Below, one piece after another: positions 5,442 to 5,772 of a stretch of 5,772 nt of DNA (the stretch's first letter is position 1; each line of letters begins with the position of its first letter). The translations under genes were made by a program, and so were the position numbers. This DNA is from Sulfuricella sp. (GTDB taxonomy: Bacteria > Pseudomonadota > Gammaproteobacteria > Burkholderiales > Sulfuricellaceae). The stretch spans positions 1 to 5,772 of the forward strand of contig JAUYEK010000113.1 of NCBI GenBank assembly GCA_030691435.1, written 5' to 3'. A model generated the notes under the pieces. The model saw only the letters and a list, made by a program, of their open reading frames with translations. It made no database searches and had not been told where the DNA came from.

Positions 5442-5772
5442 CTACTCTTCTCTGGGATTGGCGATACTTTCTGCGGGTTTTAGCACGGCAGGCCTGGCGG
5501 CTGGCGCGGCGGTTTTCTGCTTCGGCTGTATCACCGTGCGAACCCGGCCGCGCGGGTTGCTCGCCGTGGCGGTTTCCTTGCCGCCGATCACCTGGAAGAA
5601 TTCGGTCTTGCCATCATAGGAAATATAGTTTCCATGTGCTTCATCCAGGCCGCGCTTCATGCGCGCCTGGTTGAAAAGCTGTACCAGATCCTTCTTCTGG
5701 TCGTATTCGATGCGCAGGCCATAGCCTTCGATGTACTCGTCGTAGCCTTCGCGCTTCTGTCTGAAACTGGCC
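5442..5772 (-). CDS. lptA: LptA, periplasmic LPS transport protein (N-terminus cut by window edge)
   Basis: The frame is open to the right edge, so only the last 109 full codons are present; the signal peptide and first part of the OstA-like domain are outside. The visible part begins ASFRQKREGYDEYIEGYGLR and continues with YDQKKDLVQLFNQARMKRG, NYISYDGKTEFFQVIGG and RVRTVIQPK. This is the repeated beta-strand pattern of the LptA/OstA jelly-roll and its usual C-terminal end. LptA molecules form a periplasmic bridge between LptC and LptD and carry lipopolysaccharide. After the folded domain comes an Ala/Pro/Lys-rich tail of about 25 residues (QKTAAPAARPAVLKPAES), likely flexible. A methionine at 5660 is internal to the gene and is not the start. 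The order lptA-lptB-rpoN confirms the call. Confidence 0.95.
   Translation of the reverse strand, partial: ASFRQKREGYDEYIEGYGLRIEYDQKKDLVQLFNQARMKRGLDEAHGNYISYDGKTEFFQVIGGKETATASNPRGRVRTVIQPKQKTAAPAARPAVLKPAESIANPREE

Overview
The window is a compact, single-strand gene cluster. All genes read on the minus strand, so transcription runs from right to left. It matches the rpoN (sigma-54) neighbourhood of proteobacteria: lptA (3' part), lptB, rpoN, hpf, ptsN, hprK, rapZ, then the start of a small NusG-domain-II membrane protein. HPr kinase/phosphorylase (hprK) between ptsN and rapZ, the high GC content and the protein sequences suggest a betaproteobacterium. An environmental Nitrosomonadales/Gallionellaceae-like lineage is my guess, but the genus cannot be fixed from the sequence alone.

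Layout from right to left (5' to 3' in the transcript). 5772-5442: C-terminal part of LptA, the periplasmic lipopolysaccharide bridge protein. 5365-4643: LptB, the cytoplasmic ATPase of the same transport machine. 4592-3150: RpoN, the sigma-54 factor. 3129-2803: HPF, a short ribosome-hibernation factor. 2653-2207: PtsN (EIIA-Ntr). 2105-1119: HprK. 1114-275: RapZ. 275-1: first 91 codons of a membrane-anchored NusG domain II protein. Spacing is tight: rapZ and the last gene overlap by one base in TGATG, and hprK-rapZ are 4 bases apart. A polycistronic message is likely. The genes join envelope assembly (LptA/LptB), alternative transcription (RpoN), translational dormancy (HPF) and regulatory phosphotransfer (PtsN, HprK, RapZ).

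The coding content is conserved and ordinary. I found no novel multi-gene system. What stands out lies at the gene junctions. Three junctions (lptA/lptB, ptsN/hprK, hprK/rapZ) carry palindromic elements built from degenerate 7-base repeats. A fourth (hpf/ptsN) carries a different, roughly 138-base long inverted repeat with nested palindromes. These elements appear to supply functional parts to their neighbours: a Shine-Dalgarno for hprK, the C-terminal tail and stop codon of HprK, an alternative start for PtsN, and a terminator-like hairpin in front of lptB. No gene-free stretch exceeds 300 bases; the largest is the 149-base hpf/ptsN gap, almost all of it the long inverted repeat. I saw no tRNA, rRNA, CRISPR array, transposase gene or plus-strand gene.
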